DNA from: CAYVAP01 sp964343195
Lineage (GTDB): Bacteria > Bacteroidota > Bacteroidia > J057
NCBI GenBank assembly: GCA_964343195.1
Contig: CAYFIR010000094.1
Span: 1-27,503, forward strand
DNA: 27,503 nucleotides
Direction of reading: 5' to 3'
A program made the position numbers and the translations under genes. The notes beneath the pieces were generated by a model. It was given only the letters and a program-made list of their open reading frames with translations. It did not search any database and had not been told where the DNA came from. Shown piece after piece: positions 15,904 through 23,296 of this stretch. Each line of letters starts with the position of its first letter. Positions within the stretch are counted from its first letter, which is position 1.

Positions 15904-15920
15904 ATTACAAGTCCATAACC

Positions 15921-17027
15921 ATGAAGAAGCTACTTTTCCTCATTTTACTGTTGGCCATCTTCCGCCCTTTTTTTGCCCAGCATACCCATAGCTGGGCAGA
16001 TGGGCCTTTGACCTGGGATCTCATTGAAGTCAAACCCGTTTCTACTCCTGACCAATCTACCTATCGGTTGGGCTATCAATTGTCTCTGGAGCCTATTCGC
16101 CAAAAGATCTCTCCGGATAGCACTGTGATTTTCTATCAGGTCAAAGGGTATTTACAGTTGGACAAGAGCTGGGTTTCAGAGGGAAGCCAGACAGATGACA
16201 ACCTTCAGGTCTTTCAGGCTAGTCTGGGATATGTGGAGAAATACCGACGGATGCTTGCAGCAGAAGTGGCAGGTAAAAACCTGAGTCCCATGGAACTGAA
16301 TCTGCTACGGGAAGAATACATGCGTCGTATTTCAAAAGACCTGGATCGCCTCCTCGAAGATTCACAAGCTGGCACCAAGCCCATAGTGGTAAATCTGGCC
16401 CTTCAGGAATTAAAAGAGGAACTCAAGTCTGAGCCTTCTGAGAGTCACTTGCCCACCTATGACTACCAGAATCTCAACATTGGCTTGACCGTCATGACCG
16501 GATTGGCCACGCATTTTGGCCCATTAAGTGAATACATGCGTGCTCCGTCAATGCCTTTTGGCTATGGCTTTGACCTTGGCTGGAAGCGCTGGTCTTTGCT
16601 CGCAATGGCCAATTTTACCCGCAGTCAGCTCGATCAGTCTCTCGACATAAGCCCTGCATGGTATGCAGGGCGTGGCACCACCGGTGCCAACCTCAACCTG
16701 GGGATTGGGTACCGCCTTATTGATTCCAGACACTGGAAAGTTACTCCCTCTATCGGATTTGGGGTAAATGAAATTTCGTTACAAAATCCGGCTGACAGCC
16801 TGGAATCCAGCCAAAGATTGGTGGACTATGGCCCAACCTTGGCAGTTTTGGTGGACTATCGCTTCAAAACCATCCTCAAGCCCAGCGAACGCAACGATTT
16901 ATTCATTCGGATGCGGCTAATGGCAGGTCCGGGTTCAGATACTGATCCATTTCGAGGATGGAGCCTTGGCTGTTCGCTGGGATTCGCATTTCGTAGCTGG
17001 CTGGGAACAAATCTGCTGGTTTATTAA
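15921..17027 (+). CDS. Outer-membrane-type protein, N-terminal soluble domain plus beta-barrel-like C-terminus
   Basis: A 368-residue protein. The ATG at 15921 is chosen because it opens a good signal peptide (MKKLLFLILLLAIFRPFFAQ); an upstream in-frame ATG at 15879 would bury it. Residues about 22-120 read like a periplasmic domain with LTWDLIEVKP and a QLDKSWVSEG core. This pattern recalls DUF922 (putative Zn-dependent peptidase), but the HExxH expected after it is absent (NLQVFQASLGYVEK instead), so no peptidase activity is claimed. A charged helix (about 125-185) follows, then eight or so amphipathic strands (NIGLTVMTGL, GYGFDLGWKRWSLLAMANF, LNLGIGYRL, ...) ending in LLVY, as in small outer-membrane barrels. 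It stands alone, followed by a MITE-like element. Function unknown. Confidence 0.75.
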   Translation: MKKLLFLILLLAIFRPFFAQHTHSWADGPLTWDLIEVKPVSTPDQSTYRLGYQLSLEPIRQKISPDSTVIFYQVKGYLQLDKSWVSEGSQTDDNLQVFQASLGYVEKYRRMLAAEVAGKNLSPMELNLLREEYMRRISKDLDRLLEDSQAGTKPIVVNLALQELKEELKSEPSESHLPTYDYQNLNIGLTVMTGLATHFGPLSEYMRAPSMPFGYGFDLGWKRWSLLAMANFTRSQLDQSLDISPAWYAGRGTTGANLNLGIGYRLIDSRHWKVTPSIGFGVNEISLQNPADSLESSQRLVDYGPTLAVLVDYRFKTILKPSERNDLFIRMRLMAGPGSDTDPFRGWSLGCSLGFAFRSWLGTNLLVY

Positions 17028-17069
17028 AGCAGCCCTTTGCCGTTACACTCTCCACTAGATAAAAAATAC

Positions 17070-17281
17070 GATTCTCTGACAAAAATGACGGGAATGTATA
17101 GAGGAAAGGTACGCCCCCTACAGGGTTCGCATCCGAGGTCAACGACCCTGCGACAAGGTGGGGATAAAGCCAGCTCGGGAGACCTCGTAGAGGTCTGACC
17201 TTTGTAGCTCACGTAGCACCTCCGACTCGACCCCAGAGGGGTCGTACCCCCTTTTCTCTCCGCCTAAATTGTCAGAGAACC
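17070..17281. mobile_element. MITE-like non-autonomous element with 8-bp target duplication
   Basis: A 212-bp element. Left end GATTCTCTGACAA; the reverse complement of the right end is GGTTCTCTGACAA (12 of 13 match). It is bounded on both sides by AAAAATAC (17062-17069 and 17282-17289), a perfect 8-bp direct repeat expected of a target-site duplication. The interior holds no gene but two perfect 7-bp hairpins, AGACCTC/GAGGTCT and CGACCCC/GGGGTCG. Ends starting GG with 8-bp duplications occur in the IS6, ISL3 and IS1595 families; which transposase mobilised it cannot be decided here. It sits between two convergent genes, at the T-tract of the minus-strand terminator. Confidence 0.8.
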
Positions 17282-17313
17282 AAAAATACTACCCCGGATT
17301 GCAACCGGAGTAG
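17282..17313 (-). terminator. Rho-independent terminator of the SIMPL-domain gene
   Basis: Read on the minus strand: stem CTAC-x-CCGG with CCGG-x-GTAG around a 7-nt loop (one internal C-A mismatch), then GTATTTTT. It begins 20 bases after the stop at 17333. The T-tract is also the right-hand copy of the MITE target duplication. Confidence 0.7.
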
Positions 17314-17332
17314 CACTGCTGAATAATATTGT

Positions 17333-18334
17333 TTAGTCCTCATTTCTCAGCTCCAATGTCCGGGTCTGCCCATCTGGCGTCAGGATGATGTACTCACGTT
17401 GCCTCTGAACCTCGGTACGTACCTGAGGGGCAGCAGGCTGGTTGAAGGTAAACCGCACCCTTAACGAATAAGTGTACTGTACGACAGGTTCCCGGATTTC
17501 AGGATTGATGACGACCTGAAAAGCCTGATCGGGAAAGGCGTGATAATACATCGTCCGGGGCTTACGCACCTGCTCTACTCCGGAGTTGGAGGTTACCCCC
17601 TTGAGGCGGGAGACACTGCTAGCCTGGTAATCCCGGTAGCGGCTCATGGGATAGATCACCGATTGGGTAAACGAAAGTGCCCGTGCTGCGGTATCCAGCC
17701 GAATGCCCAGGCTTTGGTAATAGCTTACCTGCTCATCGAGGTATTTTTTGCAACGGTCGCGAAGCTCACGATAGACCGCCTCTCGGTCGCTCACGTAGTA
17801 ATCGACCTTGACCAGGTCGTAGATCTCGCTGCGGGCGGCTGCGGTCAGGATGGCGTCGAGTTGCCCTGCTTCAGTGAAGTAAATCAGGATGTTTTTCTGT
17901 AGCTCAATGCCGACAGGCACCTCCTGATAGGTATCCTTGCTGAATAGCTTTTTCTCCACCTCGATGGCATAGACGGGCACCTGTGAGACCATGTCCACGG
18001 TCACATCCCCACGCTCAATACCTAGCTCAGCCAGTCCTTCGACCAGATTCGCAATGCGATTGGAAACAATCTCATCGGCTTCCAACGCATCGGGAGCCAC
18101 CTGCACCAGGTTGAAAACAGCCAGATAGCCATCGGCCACGACATTGCTCAGGCCATTCACTTCAAATTCATAGACATACGGATTGATCGAGGGCAGTCGG
18201 TTAGAGATAATCGGAGTCGCTGGAATGCCCTCCAGAGTTTGCTGGTGCTGGTTATAGCGAACATTCCCGGCATGCTGCGCCACAACTGGAGAAGCAAGCA
18301 TGAGGATAAAGAGGCTGATCAGGAAGGATTTCAT
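17333..18334 (-). CDS. SIMPL (DUF541) domain periplasmic protein
   Basis: A 333-residue protein. The start at 18334 gives a proper signal peptide (MKSFLISLFILMLASPVVAQ); the frame is open nine codons further up but that would displace the signal. After the signal, about residues 45-260 fit the SIMPL/DUF541 pattern: an N-terminal strand YVYEFEVNGLSNVVADGYLA, a helix with NRIANLVEGLAELGIERGDV, ...VPVYAIEVEKKLF..., and a long helix with KKYLDEQVSYYQSLGI. The C-terminal part (about 265-333) is beta-rich and polar. SIMPL proteins are periplasmic or outer-membrane-associated and their role is poorly defined. It is divergent from the operon at 18494, with 159 bases between the start codons. Assignment is by pattern recall, not a search. 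Confidence 0.7.
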   Translation of the reverse strand: MKSFLISLFILMLASPVVAQHAGNVRYNQHQQTLEGIPATPIISNRLPSINPYVYEFEVNGLSNVVADGYLAVFNLVQVAPDALEADEIVSNRIANLVEGLAELGIERGDVTVDMVSQVPVYAIEVEKKLFSKDTYQEVPVGIELQKNILIYFTEAGQLDAILTAAARSEIYDLVKVDYYVSDREAVYRELRDRCKKYLDEQVSYYQSLGIRLDTAARALSFTQSVIYPMSRYRDYQASSVSRLKGVTSNSGVEQVRKPRTMYYHAFPDQAFQVVINPEIREPVVQYTYSLRVRFTFNQPAAPQVRTEVQRQREYIILTPDGQTRTLELRNED

Positions 18335-18493
18335 GTGTGAATGATTATTGGGGTGAAACATGCCTCCAAGGTCAGGTCAGTGTGGAAATTCCTCCTCCCC
18401 AAACTCCTGTAAGTGGGCTGTAAAACGGTTGTAAAACCGCAAAACACGTTTTTCCCTTTCCCCAATCGGGGTTTGATGCGTAAATTGGAACCA

Positions 18494-19417
18494 ATGGAGG
18501 AAAAGGAGCAGGCATATTTTCAGGCGCTCAAATCGGCCGTGGTGCAGGAGTTGACGACTCGGCACTCGGCTGTGCCTCAGGATCTGTCCCAATGGAGGGG
18601 CAGCGACCTCGTTCTTTTACAGGAAGACCTGGCCCGTCAGGTGCAGGGGCGCATCAGCGAAAAGTGGTTTTACACCCACTTCAAGCAGACCCATGACCGG
18701 CTGCCCCGCATTGACATGCTGGACATGCTCAGCCGTTACGTCGGCCACCACAACTGGCGCGAGTTTCAGGCCACGCTGGAAGTAGGGGAGCCAATGAAAG
18801 CTCCCGGGGTTCGTTCCCGCCGCCTCTCGGTCAGCAAATGGGCCTGGCTGCTGTTGCTCCTACCCGTTGGCGTCGCGTGGCAGTGGAGTGCAGACAGTGA
18901 GCAGGTCGGTTTTTGCTTCGTCGATGAATTGACGGGCGCCGCCATTGCCGATACCTCGCTGGAGATACTGTGGATGCGCACTGACGAAAGCCCGGTCCGG
19001 CTGTCGGTCGATTCCTCGGGCTGCGTGGCGATGCCGGTTAGTTCCGGGAAAATGACCCTGGTGGTGCAGGCTCCCTATTATCGGCGGGACACCCTGCAAC
19101 GCGACCTCAGCAAAAGTGAGCCCCTCCAGGAGCAGGTAGCCCTGCGCAGCGACGAGTACGCCCGCATGATCCACTACTTCTCCCAAAATCGGGTAGAGGA
19201 CTGGCAGCGCCGACGGCAGCAACTGGCGGAGGTATTCGCCGACGAGGCGCGGATCTTCCAGCTACAGGCCCATGACCTGCGCGGCATGGAGCTGTACAAC
19301 AAACAGGAATTCATCGATCGACTCACCCTGCCCATCAGCAGCCTTGGCCAGATCGAGGTCCTCGACACCGAGTACCGCGCCGACAAGATCATTCGCCTGA
19401 CATTCATCCAGAAATAG
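18494..19417 (+). CDS. Single-pass membrane protein with cytoplasmic helical N-terminal domain
   Basis: A 307-residue protein started at ATG 18494 (MEEKEQAYF); ATG 18476 is an in-frame alternative. Residues 1-100 are a helical cytoplasmic domain. Its segment ISEKWFYTHF ... RIDMLDMLSRYVGHHNWREF resembles the short DNA-binding-like or adaptor domains at the N-terminus of many Bacteroidota membrane regulators. A membrane helix follows at about 116-131 (WAWLLLLLPVGVAWQW). The extracytoplasmic part begins with a beta-sandwich-like region (FCFVDELTGAAIADTSLEIL) and ends with a compact alpha/beta domain (IHYFSQNRVEDWQRR ... VLDTEYRADKIIRLTF). It is in an operon with the gene at 19425, seven bases downstream. 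Upstream are TAAATTGG (18481-18488), a candidate -7 box, and a CCCCAATCGGGG hairpin. Function unknown. Confidence 0.72.
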   Translation: MEEKEQAYFQALKSAVVQELTTRHSAVPQDLSQWRGSDLVLLQEDLARQVQGRISEKWFYTHFKQTHDRLPRIDMLDMLSRYVGHHNWREFQATLEVGEPMKAPGVRSRRLSVSKWAWLLLLLPVGVAWQWSADSEQVGFCFVDELTGAAIADTSLEILWMRTDESPVRLSVDSSGCVAMPVSSGKMTLVVQAPYYRRDTLQRDLSKSEPLQEQVALRSDEYARMIHYFSQNRVEDWQRRRQQLAEVFADEARIFQLQAHDLRGMELYNKQEFIDRLTLPISSLGQIEVLDTEYRADKIIRLTFIQK

Positions 19418-19424
19418 TGGGAAT

Positions 19425-20111
19425 ATGAAAGTGTTTATGTTGAAGGGGTATAGGGGTATAGGGGGTATAGGGGGTATAGGGGGTATAGGGGTGAACTTCG
19501 CCATATGGGCTTTTTGCATATCCTATATTCCCCACCGTGCCCATATTTCCCATATATACCTTATTCCCCTTATATGCCTTCTTCTCCTCCCCCTCCTCTC
19601 CCCGGCCCAGTCGGCTCCGCCGCAGGTTTACTCCGTGGAGCAGGCCATGACAGCGAGTCTGCAGCCGGATGCTCGCCAAATGGCGGCTTTTAGTGCGCGG
19701 GCTGAGCAGTTGCTAAAGGAATGGGTGGAGTTGTGGCCCTATTACACCGATCCGGAGGTGGACTCGGCTTTGCAGGCGTATGCCTTGCAGCAGTTGCAGG
19801 CCCGCATGGCGCCGGATGCGACGGTTCGCATTGGTGGCGCCAATTCAGAGATCGAGCTACTCTGGAATAGTAGTTCAAACTTAATCGCGGTCGCCTCCCC
19901 GCGTCTTCAACAAATCGAGTGGCTAGACGACTGGCAGGCCGATAAACGGGCAGGCGGACAGATCCGGGAAATGAAGATTTTGCTGGTTGACTCGGTGCCA
20001 CTGAGCGCAATCAAAGGCATTACCTTTATCCTGCGTCCTACAGTTAAGACCTTCGGCGACCAAAAACAGGTTGTGTGGGAAGTGCGGATTTGGGAGGTGG
20101 TGGTAGAGTAA
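19425..20111 (+). CDS. Secreted protein whose N-terminus is encoded by a palindromic repeat
   Basis: A 228-residue protein in operon with the preceding gene. The first 40 or so residues are unusual: GYRGIGGIGGIGGIGVNF, then FCISYIPHRAHISHIYLIPL, then LICLLLLPLLSPAQS. The latter is a usable signal peptide with its cleavage site near SPAQS. The Gly-Ile part is encoded by five GGGGGTATA-type tandem units, and the isoleucine/proline part by the pyrimidine-rich arm of the same repeat family. The mature part (about 58-228) is of no recognised family: a helical start (VEQAMTASLQPDARQMAAFS), then beta-rich sequence (DATVRIGGANSEIELLW, QVVWEVRIWEVVVE). The original start codon may have been displaced when the repeat inserted. 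Confidence 0.68.
   Translation: MKVFMLKGYRGIGGIGGIGGIGVNFAIWAFCISYIPHRAHISHIYLIPLICLLLLPLLSPAQSAPPQVYSVEQAMTASLQPDARQMAAFSARAEQLLKEWVELWPYYTDPEVDSALQAYALQQLQARMAPDATVRIGGANSEIELLWNSSSNLIAVASPRLQQIEWLDDWQADKRAGGQIREMKILLVDSVPLSAIKGITFILRPTVKTFGDQKQVVWEVRIWEVVVE
19444..19577 (+). repeat. Palindromic repeat, copy 5, inside a coding start; tandem GGGGGTATA units
   Basis: About five consecutive units of GGGGTATA or GGGGGTATA (19445-19492) are followed after a short centre by a C+T-rich arm (TATTCCCC, CATATTTCCCATATATACC, CCCCTTATATGCC) that is imperfectly complementary. It is related to the GGTATGG elements at 5924, 12231, 15641 and 15784, but it lies within the first 50 codons of the gene at 19425. 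The tandem units make it prone to length change. Confidence 0.65.
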
Positions 20112-20164
20112 GTTCCTTCAAAACAGAACTTTGATCCGAACTGAGGACCAAATTCTGCCAATAT

Positions 20165-20218
20165 TGTCTTTGACTCAAGTCAAAAAAGGAGGCAAACTGT
20201 CTTGAGTTCAAGACAATT
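20165..20218. terminator. Two palindromes between convergent genes, possible bidirectional terminator
   Basis: TTTGACTCAAGTCAAA (20169-20184) is a perfect 7+7 palindrome with a 2-nt centre, and TGTCTTGAGTTCAAGACA (20198-20215) a perfect 8+8 palindrome with a GT centre. The outer halves also pair with each other (ATTGTCTTTGACTCAA against the reverse complement of the right element, 14 of 16). A run of As (read as Ts on the minus strand) separates them. The position between two convergent genes suits termination on both strands; a dyad operator is an alternative. Confidence 0.5.
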
Positions 20219-20226
20219 TACGATAC

Positions 20227-20853
20227 CTACTCCCCTGAAACAGCAGCCTCATAAGTTCCAAAAGGTTCCTCAACCGCATCACTCGGCGGTTCTCCCAGTT
20301 CGATGTCCTCATACACATCCGCGACACGCAGCGTCAGTTCCGGCAACTCGATTTCCTGCTCAAACTCATCGTAATTGCGGAAGCCCCAGCCACCGTCGGC
20401 TTGACGGAAATAGTGCTGAATCAGGCAGTATTCCTGCTCCACCAGCAGGTAATGCCGCAGACTGTCCAGTTTCAGGTATTCCTTGAGTTTGATGCCCTGA
20501 TCGCGGTGCCGCGTACCATCAGACATGACCTCCACCACGATCAACGGATTGCGAACCCCATCTTTCGATTGCAGATCCAAAGGATTACAGGTAACCACTC
20601 CATCGGGGTAAAAGTATTGCTTGCCACCACGGCGGAAGGTCTTGACTTCGAGGAGGAATGCCTTGCAGCCTTGCTTCTTGGCCGCACGCTTGAGGCGCTC
20701 ATAGCAATTACCAGCTACCTCATTATGAGGCGTTTTCGCTCCTGCCAGACAAAATATCTGCCCATTATAAAATTCGTAGCGAAGCTCGCTCTCTGATTCG
20801 AGTTGGAGGTAGTCCTCCCAGGTGTAGCGTTGCTGAGGTTGTGGTTGGGCCAT
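20227..20853 (-). CDS. Uma2-family (DUF820) putative PD-(D/E)xK nuclease
   Basis: A 208-residue protein. The Uma2 pattern is clear: N-terminal TWEDYLQL, then SELRYEFYNGQIFCLAGAKTPHN, the nuclease-fold core FYPDGVV (D84) and NPLIVVEVMSDGT (E108), then GIKLKEYLKLDSLRHYLLVE. These make up the PD-(D/E)xK-like site. Such genes are abundant in cyanobacteria and Saprospiria, usually as scattered single copies of unknown biological role, and the nuclease activity is predicted rather than generally shown. It lies 46 bases behind the T9SS cargo gene on the same strand, so it may be co-transcribed. Length is typical (about 190-210). Confidence 0.88.
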   Translation of the reverse strand: MAQPQPQQRYTWEDYLQLESESELRYEFYNGQIFCLAGAKTPHNEVAGNCYERLKRAAKKQGCKAFLLEVKTFRRGGKQYFYPDGVVTCNPLDLQSKDGVRNPLIVVEVMSDGTRHRDQGIKLKEYLKLDSLRHYLLVEQEYCLIQHYFRQADGGWGFRNYDEFEQEIELPELTLRVADVYEDIELGEPPSDAVEEPFGTYEAAVSGE

Positions 20854-20899
20854 AATGAGTGTCTTTTCTCCAATTTACGAAAAAGTAGCCGCCCTGCCA

Positions 20900-22402
20900 T
20901 TAGCGTTTCATGATTCGCCTTTGCCCCAAAAGCATATGCCCCTCCTGCAAGCGAAGCACATACACCCCGGCCGGAAGTTGCCCCAGATCAAGCGAATCTC
21001 CGGACAGACTTTCTTGAAAAACCAGCCTACCCATCCCATCAAATATTTCAGCGGTAATATGCTGGTGAGGCGGCAATCCTTCCAAATAAACTGCTGCCTC
21101 AAACGGATTGGGATAGACCTGAAAGGCGGCTTGTTCATGCGCTGGAACCGAGGTTACCAACTGCCTCAGGCTGTCAAAGTCGATGGGGGTACCAGCCGTG
21201 TCGTCGGGGAAGGCGTAGTAAACGGGGTAGAAAGTCTCTATGGAATAGGACCGACCAAGGGAGTAGTACCCCATCCCCAATCCTTCATATCCCCAAAAGC
21301 TATCAGACACATCTATGATTTCCGTGTAGCATGAATCCCAATTGTTGAACTGTATGCCGGTCTTCCCAACTACGATAGGAAGAGCGATAGCGAAAGGAGA
21401 TATACTCCTGGGCCAGGATTCGTTAAGTCGAGTGATCATCTCACCTGAATTCGGAATTTCTCCCCACCTCCCATACTCATAGGAAAGGTATTCAAAGGAT
21501 AGAGGCATTTCATCTGGCTCAAGAACAGTTAGGGTGTAAACGTAGCTAGAGGAATCAAACTCTTTCCCAACGTTCCAGCTTTCGTCATATACAACATGAA
21601 ATTCTAAAATTCGGGTTTCCCGGAATGTGATTTTTATGCTATCCAGGCTCTCATCGCGAGCTAATACTTCTTTGCTAAAAAACTCATTTTGGATAACTCG
21701 GTAAGGATAATACGTTGGATAGTAAGTTGCTCCACCATGCCAATAGTCCTTCCGCTCATGTATCACGCCCCCCACCGGCATGCTGTACAATCGCCTCGGC
21801 GTCAGGCGATAAGCCCCCAGGTCGGGATTCTCCATGCCCTCCAGTTCAAAAATGTGAGGCGGCCCATAGGGAAAGGCATCCATGGCCACCATGGTCAGTA
21901 TCCCATGGCCATCGCTGAGGCGCAGCACACTATCATTCCAGGGATGAGATAGCAATTGTCCACTGCTATCGGTGGCTTGCAGGTGGTAGTAGCGCACCGA
22001 GTCCATCTGCCCGAAGACCTCATCTCGCTTCGTGCTGTCGTGCTTTGCCTGTAGCCAGGTGGTGTCGGTCAACCAAACCATACACCACGTATCCCCTACG
22101 CTGGTATTTGTCTCCCAGTGAATGCTATCGCCCTCGTCATTCAGAAAGGTGTAGCGCCCTAATGTCGTATCCAATAACAGAGGGTTCTGTAGCCAATTGG
22201 GATTAGACTCTGGAGTTCCGCAAAGGGGGGCATATCGATAATTATGGTACCGATAGCCTCGCGACCAGGTGTCCACACTGTCGATGCGAATGGCGTAGTT
22301 GAGGTCGTCATAGAGGTAGATCGACGCGGGATCGACCAGTCGGTATTCCTGAGCCGAGAGGCTGAAGGGTAGCAATAGGAGAAGAAGGAGGAGCTTTTTC
22401 AT
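20900..22402 (-). CDS. Secreted T9SS cargo protein (type A sorting domain)
   Basis: A 500-residue protein with an N-terminal signal peptide (MKKLLLLLLLLPFSLSAQ) and a C-terminal type A sorting domain in about the last 75 residues: FQVYPNPFEAAVYLEGL, then AEIFDGMGRLVFQ, then LDLGQLPAGVYVLRLQEG and a basic end. This signal sends the protein through the Bacteroidota type IX secretion system to the surface or medium. The central 400 residues are beta-rich with many Trp, Tyr and Asp and match no family I recognise; they could be an adhesin-like or structural domain. No enzyme motif is visible. The Uma2 gene follows on the same strand. Confidence 0.88.
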   Translation of the reverse strand: MKKLLLLLLLLPFSLSAQEYRLVDPASIYLYDDLNYAIRIDSVDTWSRGYRYHNYRYAPLCGTPESNPNWLQNPLLLDTTLGRYTFLNDEGDSIHWETNTSVGDTWCMVWLTDTTWLQAKHDSTKRDEVFGQMDSVRYYHLQATDSSGQLLSHPWNDSVLRLSDGHGILTMVAMDAFPYGPPHIFELEGMENPDLGAYRLTPRRLYSMPVGGVIHERKDYWHGGATYYPTYYPYRVIQNEFFSKEVLARDESLDSIKITFRETRILEFHVVYDESWNVGKEFDSSSYVYTLTVLEPDEMPLSFEYLSYEYGRWGEIPNSGEMITRLNESWPRSISPFAIALPIVVGKTGIQFNNWDSCYTEIIDVSDSFWGYEGLGMGYYSLGRSYSIETFYPVYYAFPDDTAGTPIDFDSLRQLVTSVPAHEQAAFQVYPNPFEAAVYLEGLPPHQHITAEIFDGMGRLVFQESLSGDSLDLGQLPAGVYVLRLQEGHMLLGQRRIMKR

Positions 22403-22451
22403 GGTTAATTTTGGGAAAGAAGGTTAAGGCCTGTGTTATTGTCATACAAAC

Positions 22452-22578
22452 GTCAGCTCGGGGCTGACTGCTGCATATAGGCTTTACAGGGTACCACCGA
22501 GCCGTGCGGAAACGGTAAGACTACCAGGCGCTCTGGTCTGGAAACCCGGCGCAACGGGACAGACAACAGCGTAAGCTG
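22452..22578. other. Cluster of five consecutive hairpins, possible structured RNA or recombination site
   Basis: In about 127 bases: GTCAGC/GCTGAC (22452-22468), CCGT/ACGG, ACCAG/CTGGT, a nested GTCTG-CCCG/CGGG-CAGAC, and CAGC-GTAA-GCTG (22567-22578). All are close to perfect and G+C-rich, without coding capacity. They lie between the T9SS gene's start and the 3' end of the duplicated domain at 22580. No known RNA family (tmRNA, RNase P, common riboswitches, group II domain V) could be matched by eye. Confidence 0.45.
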
Positions 22579-22579
22579 C

Positions 22580-22759
22580 CTACTCCCACCAATCCCCAAC
22601 TACCTGTCCATCCCACCCTTTCTCAGCATACTTCGGACTGGGCATAAATTCACCTGCGCCGATGTCCAGGCCTCCGGCTTCGGGGATGCGGTAATCGCCC
22701 CAGTTGGCGGGTCTACTAGCGTCTGAGCCGTAGTCGTTCCCATCGCTTTTGGAACGGAG
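22580..22759 (-). pseudogene. Detached duplicate of the lipoprotein C-terminal domain
   Basis: On the minus strand this encodes a tail nearly identical to the last 50 or so residues of the lipoprotein at 23297-24139: RPANWGDYRIPEAGGLDIGA, then GEFMPSPKYAEKGWDGQVVG and DWWE, with the same TAG stop. There is one amino-acid difference (G for D) over 45 residues. DNA identity is very high from 22580 to about 22715, then decays by 22740. It begins immediately behind the stop of the small gene at 22761 and has no lipoprotein front part. An in-frame ATG at 22777 could make a 65-residue peptide. Confidence 0.75.
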
Positions 22760-22760
22760 A

Positions 22761-23270
22761 TCAATTATTCTCCCCACCTTTGAATAGCATCAAAAGATCC
22801 TCAAGTAGAGGCATTCGTTCCTCATCAGCAGATTGAATGGCAATGTGGATTTTAGCCCTACAGGAATCCCAAACCTCTTCGTCAATTTCTCCACTCATGT
22901 TCTCAACCAAATGGAAGGCTTCCCTGCTAGCCTCCCACCCATCGGTAATGACCAAGTCTATCAATAAAGGTAACAAAGCAGTATTATTAAATGGCTCTAA
23001 AGCATACACCAGTGTTCCTCTCTTTCCTTGAGTTTTCTCTGATTTGAGCAGCTTAACGATGATGTCAATAGCTCGGAGTTCTTTCAGATCAGATAAAATA
23101 AGGGCTGCCCTATTTCGAATTTCAGATTCTTCGGTATTCTCTAACTTTTTCAGCAGGAAACTGACCATGGCCTGTCTTTGCCCTGATTCCTCCAATTCCT
23201 GCTTTGCCCCGTAAGCTTCTTTCCAGCTTTTCGGTGGCATGAGCAATGAAAATAATTTGTTCCTCTCCAT
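22761..23270 (-). CDS. Small HEAT-like helical protein, putative immunity protein
   Basis: A 169-residue cytoplasmic protein when started at ATG 23270 (MERNKLFSLL); the frame continues 13 codons upstream. It is almost all helical, with HEAT-type repeats: RNRAALILSDLKELRAIDII, then VKLLKSEKTQGKRGTLVYAL, then LLPLLIDLVITDGWEASREA and FHLVENMSGEIDEEVW. HEAT-like small proteins of this size are frequent as immunity proteins beside polymorphic toxins. It lies 26 bases behind the lipoprotein gene and is itself followed by a duplicate of that gene's C-terminal domain. It looks A+T-richer than its neighbours, suggesting it was inserted together with the duplication. Immunity function is inferred from layout only; the lipoprotein is not a recognised toxin. 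Confidence 0.68.
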   Translation of the reverse strand: MERNKLFSLLMPPKSWKEAYGAKQELEESGQRQAMVSFLLKKLENTEESEIRNRAALILSDLKELRAIDIIVKLLKSEKTQGKRGTLVYALEPFNNTALLPLLIDLVITDGWEASREAFHLVENMSGEIDEEVWDSCRAKIHIAIQSADEERMPLLEDLLMLFKGGENN

Positions 23271-23296
23271 ATCTCCCAAATACCATAACAACGTCC

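Noticed and set aside
19445..19492. Tandem GGGGGTATA units considered as a CRISPR-like or microsatellite array
   Set aside because: Units are contiguous without spacers, so not CRISPR; the complementary arm downstream shows it belongs to the palindrome family.
22500..22578. Hairpin cluster considered as group II intron domain V, RNase P or tmRNA
   Set aside because: The start GAGCCGTGCGG looked suggestive, but the rest does not form the 34-nt domain V fold, and conserved cores of RNase P and tmRNA are absent.
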